Program-made: the position numbers and the translations under genes
Shown: positions 1-9,540 of the stretch, piece by piece
How positions within the stretch are numbered: the first letter of the stretch is position 1
Layout of the letters: each line of letters begins with the position of its first letter
Source: Sporomusa termitida
GTDB lineage: Bacteria > Bacillota > Negativicutes > Sporomusales > Sporomusaceae
Assembly: GCF_007641255.1 (NCBI RefSeq)
Contig: NZ_CP036259.1
Coordinates: 1,984,001 to 2,048,000, forward strand
Length of the DNA: 64,000 bases
Direction of reading: 5' to 3'
The notes under the pieces: model-generated
Databases searched by the model: none
Told to the model about the DNA's origin: nothing
The model's input: only the letters and a program-made list of their open reading frames with translations

Positions 1-401
1 TTAAAGAGGCCGAGCAAAATGATATGATTCGTCCGGGACTGGTGTTGATTGCACCGGGCGATTATCATATGCTGGTAGAACGAGAAGGGGGGAAGGCTGT
101 TGTTAAACTCAATCAAAACCCCCCGCTTGGCGGGCACCGGCCGGCAGTAGACCCGCTGATGGAATCAGTGGCCCGTATTTTTGGCAGCAAGGCAATTGGT
201 GTTATTTTGACCGGTATGGGGCATGACGGCGCTAAAGGCATCCAGGCGATCAAGCGTCAGAACGGTCAGACTATTGCTGAAGATCAATCAACGGCAGTTG
301 TATTTGGCATGCCGAAGTCGGCGATTGAAATGGGCGTAGTTGACAAAATAACGCCTATCACTGGTGTAACCGCTGAAATTCTTAAAGCTTTAACCAAGTA
401 A
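1..401 (+). CDS. cheB: CheB methylesterase, C-terminal part (5' cut by window edge)
   Basis: The reading frame is open from base 3 and stops at 399-401, so the N-terminal receiver domain and part of the catalytic domain lie outside the window. What is visible is the end of the CheB methylesterase domain: LVLIAPGDYHM, then LTGMGHDGAKG, whose Asp is the acidic member of the family's Ser-His-Asp triad, then the family-typical AEDQSTAVVFGMPKSA. CheB removes methyl groups from chemoreceptor glutamates when phosphorylated by CheA. It lies 32 bases before cheA in a chemotaxis operon. The ATG at 24 is internal, not the start. Confidence 0.95.
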   Translation, partial: KEAEQNDMIRPGLVLIAPGDYHMLVEREGGKAVVKLNQNPPLGGHRPAVDPLMESVARIFGSKAIGVILTGMGHDGAKGIQAIKRQNGQTIAEDQSTAVVFGMPKSAIEMGVVDKITPITGVTAEILKALTK

Positions 402-433
402 TTTTTACATAATGAAATACGGGGGTGTAATAG

Positions 434-2503
434 ATGGACATCAGTCAATATATGGGTATGTTTTTAGAAGAGTCGCGTGAGCACCTGCAGACACTAAATA
501 ATTGCTTGCTTGATCTCGAAAACGATCCGGGAAGCTTGGCGGTGCTTGACGAAATCTTTAGAAGTGCCCATACCATAAAAGGTATGTCGGCCACGATGGG
601 CTTTACAACGATTGCCGAACTTACACATGAGATGGAGAATGTTCTTGATTTGCTGCGCAAAGGAACAGTACCGGCCAATGACGATGTTACTGATACTCTG
701 TTCAAATGCGTAGACACACTGGAACAGTTGGTCGAGAATGTCGCTTCAAACTCAGATAAACCAATTGAAATCAAACCACTTACCGCTAAGCTGGCCGCCA
801 TCGCCAGAGGTGATTTTTCCGCAGCTCCCAATAAACAGGCAGCCCCGTCTATGACCGGCTTGTCAGAAGCAGAGGCTGTATCAGCAGAGCCTATTAAATT
901 TGATGCTACCGAAATACATGTTGTTAAAGCGGCCAAGCAACAGGGCATGGAGTGCTATGATGTTCAGATAGAACTGCGGGAAGGCTGCCTGCTTAAATCT
1001 GCCCGGGCTTATATGGTCATGAATGCTTTAGAGGAGCTGGGGGAAGTCATCAAAAGCATTCCGGCGGTTGAGGATTTGGAAAGAGAGAACTTTGATTACA
1101 GTTTTCAGGTTGTTATTGTAACCGGGGTGGATTCTGAAAGAATCGAGCAGGCAGTAACCAGTATTTCAGAGGTTGAAAAGGTTTGCGTTGCTTCATCGGT
1201 CATTGCGGCTAACCAGGAAATGGCACCGCATGCTGTTGCCCAGCCGGAACGCACGCTAACAAACAAAAATGATAAGCAGCCGCTTAAAGACCGGGGAGAA
1301 AAGCCGGCAGTTAATGATGCCAATAGTAATGTGGCTGATAAAAAACTCAAAAGCGGCCAGTCTGTCCGGGTGGATATTGATAAGCTGGATAGTTTGCTCA
1401 ATCTTGTAGGTGAGCTGGTTATAAATAAAACCAGGCTGGAGCAAATTGGCATAACCCACCGTCTGGCTGAGTTGGTTGAGACTATTGAACAAATGGATAG
1501 GGTGACCACCGACCTGCAAGCGGTAGTAATGAAGGTCAGGATGGTTCCGGTTGGCCAGGTTTTCAACCGTTTTCCCCGGATGGTCCGGGATTTGTCGCGT
1601 GAACTGAACAAAGAAGTTAATCTCATCATTCAAGGTGAAGAAACTGAACTTGACCGTACCGTTATTGATGAAATCGGCGATCCTTTGGTCCATCTGTTAC
1701 GCAACTCCATTGATCATGGCATTGAGCAGCCTGCGGAAAGACAGGCTAAAGGCAAAAACCCTATCGGTGAAATCAGGCTGATTGCCCGGCATGAAGGCAA
1801 TAATGTTATTATTATGGTCGAGGATGACGGCAAAGGCATTAATGCTGATATTATTAAACAGAAAGCGCTGGAAAAGAATCTTATTACTCAGGCTGAAGCC
1901 GATAAAATGGAACAGTCGGAGGCAATCCGGCTGGTGTTCTTACCGGGGTTCTCCACCGCTGACGCCGTTACCGATGTTTCGGGACGGGGTGTCGGGATGG
2001 ATGCCGTTAAAACCAAGATTGAATCGCTGGGCGGTATGGTGGATGTTGAGACCAAAATTAATGAAGGCAGTAAGTTTAAGATTCGTTTGCCATTGACTCT
2101 GGCCATTATTCAGGCGTTATTGGTTAAAGTGTGTGATGAAATTTATGCGATTCCCCTTGGTTCCATTGACAGCACGATTAACATTACGCCGGAGAACATA
2201 AAAACGATTCAGAGTCAGGAGGTTATCCTGCTCAGAGGGCAGATTATTCCGATCGTGCGGCTGTCTAAAGTGCTTAACTCGCCTGACACCTGTGTTCATA
2301 ATCAGGATGAATTATTTGTTGTAATCGTCCATATGGGCGAGAATCGTGCCGGCATTATTGTGGATACACTGATCGGCCAGCAGGAAATAGTCATCAAATC
2401 GATGGGGAAATTGCTGGCTGGCATTAAAGTGATTGCCGGTGCTACGATTTTAGGCAATGGTCAGGTAGCACTTATCCTGGATGTCGGTGCTTTAAAGCAA
2501 TAG
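434..2503 (+). CDS. cheA: Chemotaxis sensor histidine kinase CheA
   Basis: A 689-aa kinase of normal CheA length and order. An N-terminal HPt domain carries FRSAHTIKG with the phospho-accepting His46. A P2-type response-regulator docking region covers roughly 150-265. After a linker comes the dimerisation helix (about 310-375, DKLDSLLNLVGELV), then the HATPase domain with N box (HLLRNSIDHG, near 415), G1 (VEDDGKGI, near 462) and G2 (SGRGVGMDAV, near 515). The CheW-like domain fills about 556-689. Receptor signals gate autophosphorylation, and phosphate passes to CheY and CheB. A GGGGGTG ribosome-binding stretch precedes the ATG; cheW follows 15 bases downstream. Confidence 0.98.
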   Translation: MDISQYMGMFLEESREHLQTLNNCLLDLENDPGSLAVLDEIFRSAHTIKGMSATMGFTTIAELTHEMENVLDLLRKGTVPANDDVTDTLFKCVDTLEQLVENVASNSDKPIEIKPLTAKLAAIARGDFSAAPNKQAAPSMTGLSEAEAVSAEPIKFDATEIHVVKAAKQQGMECYDVQIELREGCLLKSARAYMVMNALEELGEVIKSIPAVEDLERENFDYSFQVVIVTGVDSERIEQAVTSISEVEKVCVASSVIAANQEMAPHAVAQPERTLTNKNDKQPLKDRGEKPAVNDANSNVADKKLKSGQSVRVDIDKLDSLLNLVGELVINKTRLEQIGITHRLAELVETIEQMDRVTTDLQAVVMKVRMVPVGQVFNRFPRMVRDLSRELNKEVNLIIQGEETELDRTVIDEIGDPLVHLLRNSIDHGIEQPAERQAKGKNPIGEIRLIARHEGNNVIIMVEDDGKGINADIIKQKALEKNLITQAEADKMEQSEAIRLVFLPGFSTADAVTDVSGRGVGMDAVKTKIESLGGMVDVETKINEGSKFKIRLPLTLAIIQALLVKVCDEIYAIPLGSIDSTINITPENIKTIQSQEVILLRGQIIPIVRLSKVLNSPDTCVHNQDELFVVIVHMGENRAGIIVDTLIGQQEIVIKSMGKLLAGIKVIAGATILGNGQVALILDVGALKQ

Positions 2504-2518
2504 CGGGAGGGAAAAAAG

Positions 2519-2983
2519 ATGTCTGAAGTAACATATTCCGGCAATGAGGTACAGCTGGTTGTATTTAAACTGGGGCGCGAAGAGTACGGCGTCAGCATTC
2601 TGCAAGTCCAGGAAATTAAGCGGATGACCGACATAACCCGGGTGCCCCATTCACCTGAGTATATAAAAGGCGTAATTAATTTGCGCGGCAGTGTATTGCC
2701 GGTTATTGACCTCAAGAAGAGGTTAAATCTGCCGCCTATGGACTACACCGATGATACCCGCATTATTATTGTAAAGGTTGAGGATATCATCATTGGCATG
2801 ATTGTCGATGCCGTATCAGAAGTAACGACGATTGATCAAATGAGCATTGAACCGCCGCAAACAGTAGTAGGCGGCATTGCTGCCGACTATTTAACCGGGG
2901 TCGGCAAAATGGAAGACCGGCTGTTAATATTGTTAAATGTTGAGGCAATTATCGGCATTGGCCAGGAAGTTAAGGCTGGTTAA
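2519..2983 (+). CDS. cheW: Chemotaxis coupling protein CheW
   Basis: A 154-aa single-domain CheW that bridges chemoreceptors to CheA. The SH3-like fold is marked by VFKLGREEYGVSI, by IKGVINLRGSVLPVIDL in the middle and by a C-terminal GVGKMEDRLLILLN. The length is typical. An AGCGGGAGGG ribosome-binding site sits just upstream of the ATG. It follows cheA closely and precedes cheC, the usual order in Bacillus-type che operons. Confidence 0.97.
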   Translation: MSEVTYSGNEVQLVVFKLGREEYGVSILQVQEIKRMTDITRVPHSPEYIKGVINLRGSVLPVIDLKKRLNLPPMDYTDDTRIIIVKVEDIIIGMIVDAVSEVTTIDQMSIEPPQTVVGGIAADYLTGVGKMEDRLLILLNVEAIIGIGQEVKAG

Positions 2984-3016
2984 TATTTAGTTACTGATGT
3001 TAAAGGGGTGGAGAGA

Positions 3017-3637
3017 TTGTCTGAAGATATACTGAAACTTTCACCATTGCAGTTAGATGCACTGCGGGAGATTGGTAATGTCGGCGCCGGCAATGCAGCA
3101 ACAGCCTTATCTCAGCTCATTAATCAAAAAATTGATATGACAGTGCCTGAGGTGTCAATTTTACCTTTGGGTGAAGTGCCTGAGGTTGTGGGCGGTCCTG
3201 ATGCAATGGTTGCCGGTGTTTATCTTAGGGTTTTTGGTCCGGCGCCCGGAAGTATTTTATTTCTCCTTCCCCGCGAAAGTGCTTTTTACCTGGTTGACAT
3301 GCTGATGGGACGCAATCAGGGGGAGACTCAGCTTCTTAACTCCATGGATGAATCGGCTTTAATGGAGATTGGCAATATTTTGGCAGGCGCCTATCTGAAC
3401 GCTTTGTCCTATTTTACCAAGCTGACCTTACTGCCTTCGATTCCGGCCTTAGCTATTGATATGGCTGGCGCCATCTTAAGCGTCATTTTGATTCAGCTGG
3501 GACAAATGGGCGACCATGCGTTAGTCATCGAGACTGAGTTCACTACCGATAATGATGGTGTGAAAGGTCACTTTTTCCTTATTCCTGACCCAGGCTCCCT
3601 CAATACAATTTTGACGGCAATCGGGGTGAAGGAATAA
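3017..3637 (+). CDS. cheC: CheC, CheY-P phosphatase
   Basis: A 206-aa CheC/FliY-family protein with the two family repeats: LREIGNVGAGNAATALSQL near the N-terminus and ALMEIGNILAGAYLNALS in the middle. The E..N pairs in them are the phosphatase signature. It dephosphorylates CheY-P and, by knowledge of B. subtilis, binds CheD. A GTG at 3008 is in frame, but the TTG at 3017 is preferred because an AAGGGGTGG ribosome-binding site then lies at normal distance and the protein begins MSEDIL. The stop overlaps the start of cheD by one base, implying translational coupling with its partner. Confidence 0.93.
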   Translation: MSEDILKLSPLQLDALREIGNVGAGNAATALSQLINQKIDMTVPEVSILPLGEVPEVVGGPDAMVAGVYLRVFGPAPGSILFLLPRESAFYLVDMLMGRNQGETQLLNSMDESALMEIGNILAGAYLNALSYFTKLTLLPSIPALAIDMAGAILSVILIQLGQMGDHALVIETEFTTDNDGVKGHFFLIPDPGSLNTILTAIGVKE

Positions 3638-4122
3638 TGGCTGAACTGATAAAAGTTGGCATGGCTGATTATAAGGTCGGGCGGAACCCTGACAGTTTAA
3701 TCAGCTATGGCTTAGGGTCCTGTGTGGGTATTGCTTTATTTGATCCTACCGCCAAGGTTGGTGGTTTGGCACATATTATGCTGCCTGACAGCACGCAAGC
3801 CCGCTCGGCCGATAACCTGGCAAAATTTGCCGACACGGCGTTGCCGGTAATGCTTAATGAGATTATTAAACTGGGCGGTCTCAAATCACGTATTACCGCC
3901 AAAATTGCCGGCGGTTCCCAAATGTTTACCTTTACTAATACCACTGATATCATGAGAGTCGGCGAGCGCAATGCCGATGCAGTTCGGGCCGTGCTTAAAA
4001 AGCTGGAAATCAGGGTTATAGCCGAAGATACTGGAGGAAACTATGGACGCACTGTCGAATTAAGATTAGACAACGGTGTCTTTCGGGTTAAAACAATTGA
4101 CAAAGGTGAGAAACAATTATAG
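3637..4122 (+). CDS. cheD: CheD, chemoreceptor glutamine deamidase
   Basis: A 161-aa CheD. The catalytic cysteine is Cys29 in YGLGSCVGIALFD and the histidine is His46 in GGLAHIMLPD, both in the expected spacing. CheD deamidates glutamines on methyl-accepting chemotaxis proteins and stimulates CheC. The TAATG overlap with cheC supports joint production of the two partners. Confidence 0.96.
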   Translation: MAELIKVGMADYKVGRNPDSLISYGLGSCVGIALFDPTAKVGGLAHIMLPDSTQARSADNLAKFADTALPVMLNEIIKLGGLKSRITAKIAGGSQMFTFTNTTDIMRVGERNADAVRAVLKKLEIRVIAEDTGGNYGRTVELRLDNGVFRVKTIDKGEKQL

Positions 4123-4139
4123 TTTTGGAGGAAGGACTT

Positions 4140-4460
4140 ATGCCGCTAAATATACGGATTGGCTTATATATGGCGCTGATTACCGGTATGTTAACCATAT
4201 TGGTTGGTGCTATGAGTGGTGTTACGCCAGTGGTTATTTTATACCGGACATTAGTTTCTTTAGTCCTTTTTGCCGTATTAGGATATAGTTCGGTTCAATT
4301 TGCCGAGCGTTATTTCCGGGATAAACTCAATGAAACAGGAACGAAAGGCAAGCACCTTGATGTAGTAAGTCCTGATGAGCATGGGGACAAGATACCGGCG
4401 CCTGAATTTAAGCCCCTGAATCCTGAACAGCTGGAAAATATTACACTAACGCAAAAGTAG
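4140..4460 (+). CDS. Small membrane protein between cheD and fliA, unknown
   Basis: A 106-aa protein starting at the ATG at 4140 behind a GGAGGAAGG ribosome-binding site; an in-frame start at 4125 would swallow that site. Two hydrophobic segments (about residues 7-25 and 32-50) make a helical hairpin, followed by a hydrophilic charged tail. I do not recognise the family. Its place in the che operon directly before the motility sigma factor suggests a flagellar or chemotaxis accessory role, which is inference only. Confidence 0.8.
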   Translation: MPLNIRIGLYMALITGMLTILVGAMSGVTPVVILYRTLVSLVLFAVLGYSSVQFAERYFRDKLNETGTKGKHLDVVSPDEHGDKIPAPEFKPLNPEQLENITLTQK

Positions 4461-4479
4461 GATGGAGAGGTAAGCGCTA

Positions 4480-5241
4480 ATGCCAGGTAATGACGCTGAA
4501 CAGAAGGCTGCCAGCATACTCAAGCTTTGGCGGGACTATCATACTAACCGGAATCCGGAGAGCAGAGAAAAGCTGATTGAAAATTATCTGCCGCTGGTTA
4601 AACTGGTGGCGGGGCGGGTTGCAGTCAGTTTACCCCAGCATGTAGATAAGGATGATCTAATTAGCAACGGTTTTTTCGGACTTATGGAATCGATTGAGCG
4701 TTTTGATCCTGACCGTGGGGTTAAATTCGAGACGTATGCCGTGGTACGTGTCCGGGGGGCCATTTTGGATTCTCTCCGGGCCCAGGACTGGATACCGGCG
4801 ACAATCCGGCAAAAAGCCAGGCAATATGAACAAACTGTGGCGAAACTGGAGCATGGGCTCGGTCGTTCCGCCCACGATGAAGAAATTGCGGCGGCAATGA
4901 AGATTTCCCTTAGTGAACTTTATACGCTCATCAATCATTTGAATATCAGCACACTTATTCCGTTGGAAGAGTTTGCCAGAACAGAGACAGCTTCCCAGCA
5001 TATCCCCAATCCTTCCCAGCAGCTAGAGGAAGAGGAAGTACGGTTTATGCTGGCTAAAAGTATAGATAAATTGCCGGAAAAAGAACGTTTAGTTGTCAGT
5101 TTGTATTATTATAACGGCCTGACATTAAAAGAAATCAGCCTAATATTAAAATTATCCGAAGCGCGTATTTCGCAGCTTCATACTAAAGCTATTTTCAGGC
5201 TGCGTGGCGCTTTATCAAGATTAAAGTCAAGCCTTTTGTGA
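4480..5241 (+). CDS. fliA: Motility sigma factor, FliA/SigD (sigma-28) type
   Basis: A 253-aa sigma-70 family factor of the FliA/SigD group. Region 2 is DDLISNGFFGLMESIERFD followed by VKFETYAVVRVRGAILDSLR, region 3 follows DWIP near residue 110, and region 4 carries LPEKERLVVSLYYYNGLTLKEIS and an HTH near 225. FliA directs RNA polymerase to late flagellar and chemotaxis promoters. Sitting at the end of the che cluster matches sigD in B. subtilis. Confidence 0.95.
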   Translation: MPGNDAEQKAASILKLWRDYHTNRNPESREKLIENYLPLVKLVAGRVAVSLPQHVDKDDLISNGFFGLMESIERFDPDRGVKFETYAVVRVRGAILDSLRAQDWIPATIRQKARQYEQTVAKLEHGLGRSAHDEEIAAAMKISLSELYTLINHLNISTLIPLEEFARTETASQHIPNPSQQLEEEEVRFMLAKSIDKLPEKERLVVSLYYYNGLTLKEISLILKLSEARISQLHTKAIFRLRGALSRLKSSLL

Positions 5242-5288
5242 GCTTAATGGTTTAATCAGATGACAGTAATTCAGATGGGGGGGTATGT

Positions 5289-6911
5289 ATGAGTTCAGAT
5301 GAACACTTTTTAGAGCAGCTAGAGGCTAACATGAGTTCACTTGACGGATATTTTAATATTACGGAAGATGAGCAGGGTGTCCATTTATCTGTTTATCCCC
5401 CGCAAGGTGCAGGCCAGCCGGTAAAAGTTCCACAAATTGTTGAGAATTTTAGAGGGCGCGGGATTAGTAAAATCGATAACGCCTTGCTGATACGTGTTGT
5501 CAAAGAAGCCCTGGGAACCCCTGTAAAGATTGCAGACAAGCCGGTTGAGGTCGAAGCTGATATACAAACTCTGGTGGCCCGTGATCGAATGGAAGCTCAG
5601 TTACAGGTAACCCTGCCCAAAGGGTGCCGGCCGGTGACCCCTGAGGATATTATGAATAGGATTAAGACGGCCGGCATCGTTTACGGCATTGATCCTGAGG
5701 CGATCAATGCAGCTCTGGCCCGCCCCGGCAGCACTGTGGTATGTGCAAAAGGGTTGCGGCCTGTTGATGGGGCTAATGCCTATATTACATACCATGTCGA
5801 CCTGGAAAGCAAAGGACGGCCTGTTGAACTGGAAGACGGCCGGGTGGATTTTAAAAATTTAAATATGTTTACTACTGTTCCCAAAGATGAGTTGCTGGCA
5901 GAAAAAATTCCGCCTACACCAGGGGCTGCCGGTAGGGATATCTTAGGGAATGAAGTTCCGGCTAAACCAGGCAGAGACGTGCTGTTGCCAATCGGGAAAA
6001 ACGTGTATGCGGTCGACGGTCTGAAAGTACATGCCGGCCAAGCCGGCCAACTTGTTGTTATTAATAACAAAATAAATGTAATACCGGTTATAGAGGTCAA
6101 GGGTGATGTTGACTTATCTACAGGCAATATTGAATTTGTCGGCAATGTTATTATCCAAGGTTCGGTTCAAACCGGCTTTTCTGTGAAGGCTGAAGGTAAT
6201 GTCGAGATTGCCGGCAATGTCAGCGGCGGGATTATTGAAGGAAAAAATATTATTGTCCGGATGGGAATTCAGGGCATGCACCGGGGTTATATAAAAGCTA
6301 CGGAAAATATCGTGGCCAAGTATATTGAGAATGCCATAGTGTCTGCAGGCAAAGATGTTATTGTCAGCGATGTTGTCTTACATAGCAAGGTAAGTGCTGC
6401 CAAGCGGGTTGTCGTCGAAGAACGCCGTGGTCTGATCGTTGGCGGACAGATAGTGGCCGGTGAGGAAATCAGAGCAAAAACGGTGGGTACCGGTTCAGCG
6501 ACCAATACGGATATTGAGGTCGGTGTAAACCCGCAAATGCGGGAAGAATACCAACAGATCCGCAAAGAAGTCAGAAAAGTCGAATTTAATCTTGAACAGA
6601 CGCAGAAGGCCCTTACTATTCTGAAAGCCATGAATCAAAATTCACTGCCGCCGGATAAGCGGGAAATGCTGCTGAAACTGACTAAAGCCCAGTTCCATTT
6701 AATTGGGCAACTGGAGGCTATGCGCAATAGAACTGCGGCAATAGAACTTGTATTCGAAGAGATGCGCTACGGCCACATAAAAGTTGCCGATACTGTTTAT
6801 CCGGGGGTAAAACTGGTTGTCGGCACATTGGTAAAACCGGTGCGGGATCCCATTAAATTTGCTACCTTTTATGCGGAAGACGGCGAAATAAAAACAGGTT
6901 CCTATAAGTAG
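5289..6911 (+). CDS. fapA: FapA (DUF342) family protein
   Basis: A 540-aa DUF342/FapA protein. The N-terminal third is globular. The central part, about residues 210-410, has repeating short beta strands rich in Gly and Val (for example GDVDLSTGNIEFVGNVIIQG) typical of a right-handed beta helix. A coiled coil lies around 415-480 (REEYQQIRKEVRKVEFNLEQ). Members often sit beside flagellar and chemotaxis genes in Firmicutes; their biochemical role is poorly known. A GGGGGGG stretch just before the ATG at 5289 serves as ribosome-binding site. Confidence 0.88.
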   Translation: MSSDEHFLEQLEANMSSLDGYFNITEDEQGVHLSVYPPQGAGQPVKVPQIVENFRGRGISKIDNALLIRVVKEALGTPVKIADKPVEVEADIQTLVARDRMEAQLQVTLPKGCRPVTPEDIMNRIKTAGIVYGIDPEAINAALARPGSTVVCAKGLRPVDGANAYITYHVDLESKGRPVELEDGRVDFKNLNMFTTVPKDELLAEKIPPTPGAAGRDILGNEVPAKPGRDVLLPIGKNVYAVDGLKVHAGQAGQLVVINNKINVIPVIEVKGDVDLSTGNIEFVGNVIIQGSVQTGFSVKAEGNVEIAGNVSGGIIEGKNIIVRMGIQGMHRGYIKATENIVAKYIENAIVSAGKDVIVSDVVLHSKVSAAKRVVVEERRGLIVGGQIVAGEEIRAKTVGTGSATNTDIEVGVNPQMREEYQQIRKEVRKVEFNLEQTQKALTILKAMNQNSLPPDKREMLLKLTKAQFHLIGQLEAMRNRTAAIELVFEEMRYGHIKVADTVYPGVKLVVGTLVKPVRDPIKFATFYAEDGEIKTGSYK

Positions 6912-6946
6912 CGCAAATCTACCAATCAAAGTAGATTTATGATTGG

Positions 6947-7291
6947 ATGGTGATGGCAGTGAGCATTAGATCGATTGATATGCAGGTGCTTATTCCAAGA
7001 GCAACAGAAGTCCAAAAACACCAGAATACAATTGCTCAACAAGGTACATTACAGCAACAGCAGATGGCTGAACAAATGCAAAAAACGGCAGAAGTAAGGC
7101 AGCATCAGGTTCAGGATATAGAAAAAAGCCAGAGCGGCCGAGTGAACCGTGATGAGACAAAGGACGAGCGTTCCTCGAGTAGCTATCCGCGCCAGGAACC
7201 TGCTGCGAATCAAGTGGAAACAGACGAAAAAGAGAATCCGGTTAGTGGTCAAGATCCTGTCCTTGGTCATATTATTGATATAAAAACGTAA
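6947..7291 (+). CDS. Hypothetical glutamine-rich protein of the motility cluster
   Basis: A 114-aa hydrophilic protein with no membrane segment. Residues 20-60 are rich in Gln and probably helical (QQGTLQQQQMAEQMQK); the C-terminal half is charged and Ser/Glu-rich, likely disordered. Start candidates are ATG 6947 and ATG 6953 (MAVSIRS). I do not recognise a family. It lies between fapA and the swrB-like gene, so a role in flagellar assembly or regulation is possible but unproven. Confidence 0.75.
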   Translation: MVMAVSIRSIDMQVLIPRATEVQKHQNTIAQQGTLQQQQMAEQMQKTAEVRQHQVQDIEKSQSGRVNRDETKDERSSSSYPRQEPAANQVETDEKENPVSGQDPVLGHIIDIKT

Positions 7292-7306
7292 CTGCGAGGT
7301 GCTATT

Positions 7307-7870
7307 TTGCTTACTGGCGTGATTATTTCCCTGCTTGCCCTGGTACTTTTAGCTTTTTTCCTGATCTATAAAAAGCAAATGCTTATAAAAATGTTTACTT
7401 TTAACATATCTGCTCATGCCAATGAGTTTTCTCAGCAACTCGAGCAAACGGCCGACATAGCCGTTAAGCGGCTGGAGGATGAGGCGATGCAGCTTGAATT
7501 GTTGTTGGAGGAAGCCGAAGCTAAAATGGCCATGCTTAACAGGCAGGTTGAAGAAGCCAACAAAACCATTCAGCAATTAAACGGATTAGGCCGTAAACAG
7601 GTCCCGGCTGCCATCGAACAGAATCAGATTATTCCCGCTGCCGGTATTAATGGTATAACGGGGACGGCTGAGCAGCCGGAAACAGTCAGTGCTTTTGCTA
7701 AGACAGTGACAGCTGATAGCAAGCCAATGCCCCCCGAGCCGGTGAATCATGAACGGCACCGGATTATTATGGCAATGGCCGATCAGGGTTATAATGTAAC
7801 CGAGATTGCAAAGGCTACCGGTAGCGGGAAAGGCGAAATAATGCTGTTGTTGCAGTTGCATAAAAAATAA
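7307..7870 (+). CDS. Membrane-anchored coiled-coil protein with C-terminal HTH, SwrB-like
   Basis: A 187-aa protein starting with TTG at 7307. An N-terminal membrane helix (residues 4-20) is followed by a coiled coil (about 35-90), a Pro/Thr-rich linker, and a C-terminal segment with helix-turn-helix look (MADQGYNVTEIAKATGSGKG). B. subtilis swrB, a membrane protein promoting flagellar assembly, sits at the same place after sigD and has the same layout. The match is by position and architecture, not by clear sequence identity. It ends the motility gene run. Confidence 0.8.
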   Translation: MLTGVIISLLALVLLAFFLIYKKQMLIKMFTFNISAHANEFSQQLEQTADIAVKRLEDEAMQLELLLEEAEAKMAMLNRQVEEANKTIQQLNGLGRKQVPAAIEQNQIIPAAGINGITGTAEQPETVSAFAKTVTADSKPMPPEPVNHERHRIIMAMADQGYNVTEIAKATGSGKGEIMLLLQLHKK

Positions 7871-7910
7871 GCATTATGGGCAACATATCCTAGCAAATAA
7901 AGATTTTTTA

Positions 7911-7933
7911 CAGGCAGGCTGTCAGCCTGCCTG
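7911..7933. repeat. Perfect inverted repeat after the motility cluster
   Basis: Two 10-base arms, CAGGCAGGCT and AGCCTGCCTG, flank a 3-base loop. No T-tract follows on either strand, so it is not a standard intrinsic terminator, although a T-rich run (TTTTTT) lies just before it on the plus strand. It could be an RNA hairpin ending the motility transcript or a protein site. Confidence 0.6.
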
Positions 7934-7988
7934 CCGCTTAGCCTGAGGTCCAGAGAGCAGTCAAACAAATATTTTTAGAATATATGAC

Positions 7989-8017
7989 TTGTTATCAGCA
8001 ATTAGGTATGCTATACT
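7989..8017 (+). promoter_or_regulatory. Sigma-A-type promoter for rpsB
   Basis: TTGTTA at 7989-7994 and TATACT at 8012-8017 are exactly 17 bases apart, with TG one base before the -10 (extended -10). It lies about 100 bases upstream of rpsB, leaving a leader that could carry S2 autoregulation as in other bacteria (inference). Confidence 0.8.
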
Positions 8018-8123
8018 AATTTTTGGTGTTATCACACACGCAATCTAATTTTGCTACTGTGCCAAATCTGGTGAAAGCAAAAAATGCGGATTGCGGCGGT
8101 AAATTAACAGGAGGTGCAAGTTT

Positions 8124-8822
8124 ATGTCAGTAATCTCTATGAAGCAGCTTTTGGAAGCCGGTGTTCATTTCGGACATCAAACCAGAAGGTGGAACCCTAA
8201 AATGGCCCCGTACATATTTACGGAGCGCAATGGTATTTACATTATTGACCTGCAGAAAACAGTAAAAAAGGTAGAGGAAGCGTATAATTTTGTCCGTGAT
8301 CTGGCTGCCCAGGGACAAACTATGCTGTTTGTTGGTACTAAGAAACAAGCTCAGGAAGCGGTAAAAGAAGAAGCTATCAGATGTGAAATGTTTTATGTGA
8401 ATGAAAGATGGCTTGGTGGTATGCTGACTAATTTCCAGACTATTCAAAAACGCATCAACAGATTGCGTGAACTTGAAGATATGGAAGCAAAAGGCATGTT
8501 CGAAGTATTGCCCAAGAAAGAAGTCATTACTTTGCGCCATGAGATGGAACGGCTGCAAAAATTTCTTGGCGGCATAAAAAACATGCACAAACTTCCCGGT
8601 GCTCTCTTTATTATTGATCCCCGGAAAGAGCGGATCGCTGTGGCTGAGGCCCGCAATCTGGGAATTCCTATCGTCGGTATTGTCGATACCAATTGTGACC
8701 CTGATGAAATTGATTATATTATTCCAGGCAATGATGATGCCATCCGGGCTGTCAAGCTACTTACCGCAAAAGTTGCCGATGCCATATTAGAAGGCCGCCA
8801 AGGCGAGCAGATGGCAGAGTAA
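8124..8822 (+). CDS. rpsB: 30S ribosomal protein S2
   Basis: A 232-aa S2 of normal length. Signatures visible are [19 protein letters not shown] at the N-terminus, [13 protein letters not shown], the [12 protein letters not shown] segment, and [18 protein letters not shown]2 is added late to the small subunit and is needed for S1 or initiation-site binding. A strong AGGAGGTG ribosome-binding site lies before the ATG. It pairs with tsf downstream, the near-universal arrangement. Confidence 0.98.
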   Translation: MSVISMKQLLEAGVHFGHQTRRWNPKMAPYIFTERNGIYIIDLQKTVKKVEEAYNFVRDLAAQGQTMLFVGTKKQAQEAVKEEAIRCEMFYVNERWLGGMLTNFQTIQKRINRLRELEDMEAKGMFEVLPKKEVITLRHEMERLQKFLGGIKNMHKLPGALFIIDPRKERIAVAEARNLGIPIVGIVDTNCDPDEIDYIIPGNDDAIRAVKLLTAKVADAILEGRQGEQMAE

Positions 8823-8891
8823 TTATTATTTGCAGATTAAAGGTAAGGGGATTTTGCCCTCTTACCTTTAATAATCGTTAGGAGGATTAAA

Positions 8892-9539
8892 ATGATAACG
8901 GCTGAAATGGTTAAAGAATTACGGGAACGGACTGGCGCCGGTATGATGGATTGTAAAAAAGCGCTGACTGAAACGAATGGTGATATGGAAAAGGCTGTTG
9001 ATTTTTTGCGTGAAAAGGGATTAGCTGCTGCTGCCAAAAAAGCCAGCCGGGTTGCCTCCGAAGGGCTTGTTGAAGCTTATATACACGGAGCAGGACGTAT
9101 TGGTGTTTTGCTTGAAGTTAACTGTGAGACGGATTTTGTGGCTAAGACTGATGGCTTTAAAGCATTAGTACGGGATATTGCTATGCAAATAGCAGCTGCT
9201 AACCCCACTTATGTTACCCGTCAGGAAGTACCGGAAGAAATACTCAACCATGAACGGGAAATCCTGCGGGCTCAGGCTCTTAATGAGGGTAAACCGGCGC
9301 ATATTGTGGAAAAAATGATTGAAGGCCGTCTGGAGAAATTCTATAAAGATGCCTGCTTGCTGGAACAGCCGTTCATCAAGGATCCGGACAAAACGATAAC
9401 TCAGCTGATCACTGCCAGCGTGGCTAAAATTGGCGAGAATATTTCAGTTCGCCGCTTTACCAGATATCATCTGGGTGAGGGGATTGAGAAAAAAGCCAAT
9501 GACTTTGCAGCGGAGGTAATGGCTGCGGTTAAGAAATAA
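8892..9539 (+). CDS. tsf: Translation elongation factor Ts
   Basis: A 215-aa EF-Ts, of the compact form with a single core domain (E. coli EF-Ts is about 280 aa). The UBA-like N-terminus is [19 protein letters not shown]. The conserved nucleotide-exchange motif is visible as [13 protein letters not shown]. It recycles EF-Tu by GDP release. An AGGAGG site precedes the ATG, and an intrinsic terminator follows the stop after one base, so rpsB-tsf forms a complete unit. Confidence 0.97.
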   Translation: MITAEMVKELRERTGAGMMDCKKALTETNGDMEKAVDFLREKGLAAAAKKASRVASEGLVEAYIHGAGRIGVLLEVNCETDFVAKTDGFKALVRDIAMQIAAANPTYVTRQEVPEEILNHEREILRAQALNEGKPAHIVEKMIEGRLEKFYKDACLLEQPFIKDPDKTITQLITASVAKIGENISVRRFTRYHLGEGIEKKANDFAAEVMAAVKK

Positions 9540-9540
9540 A

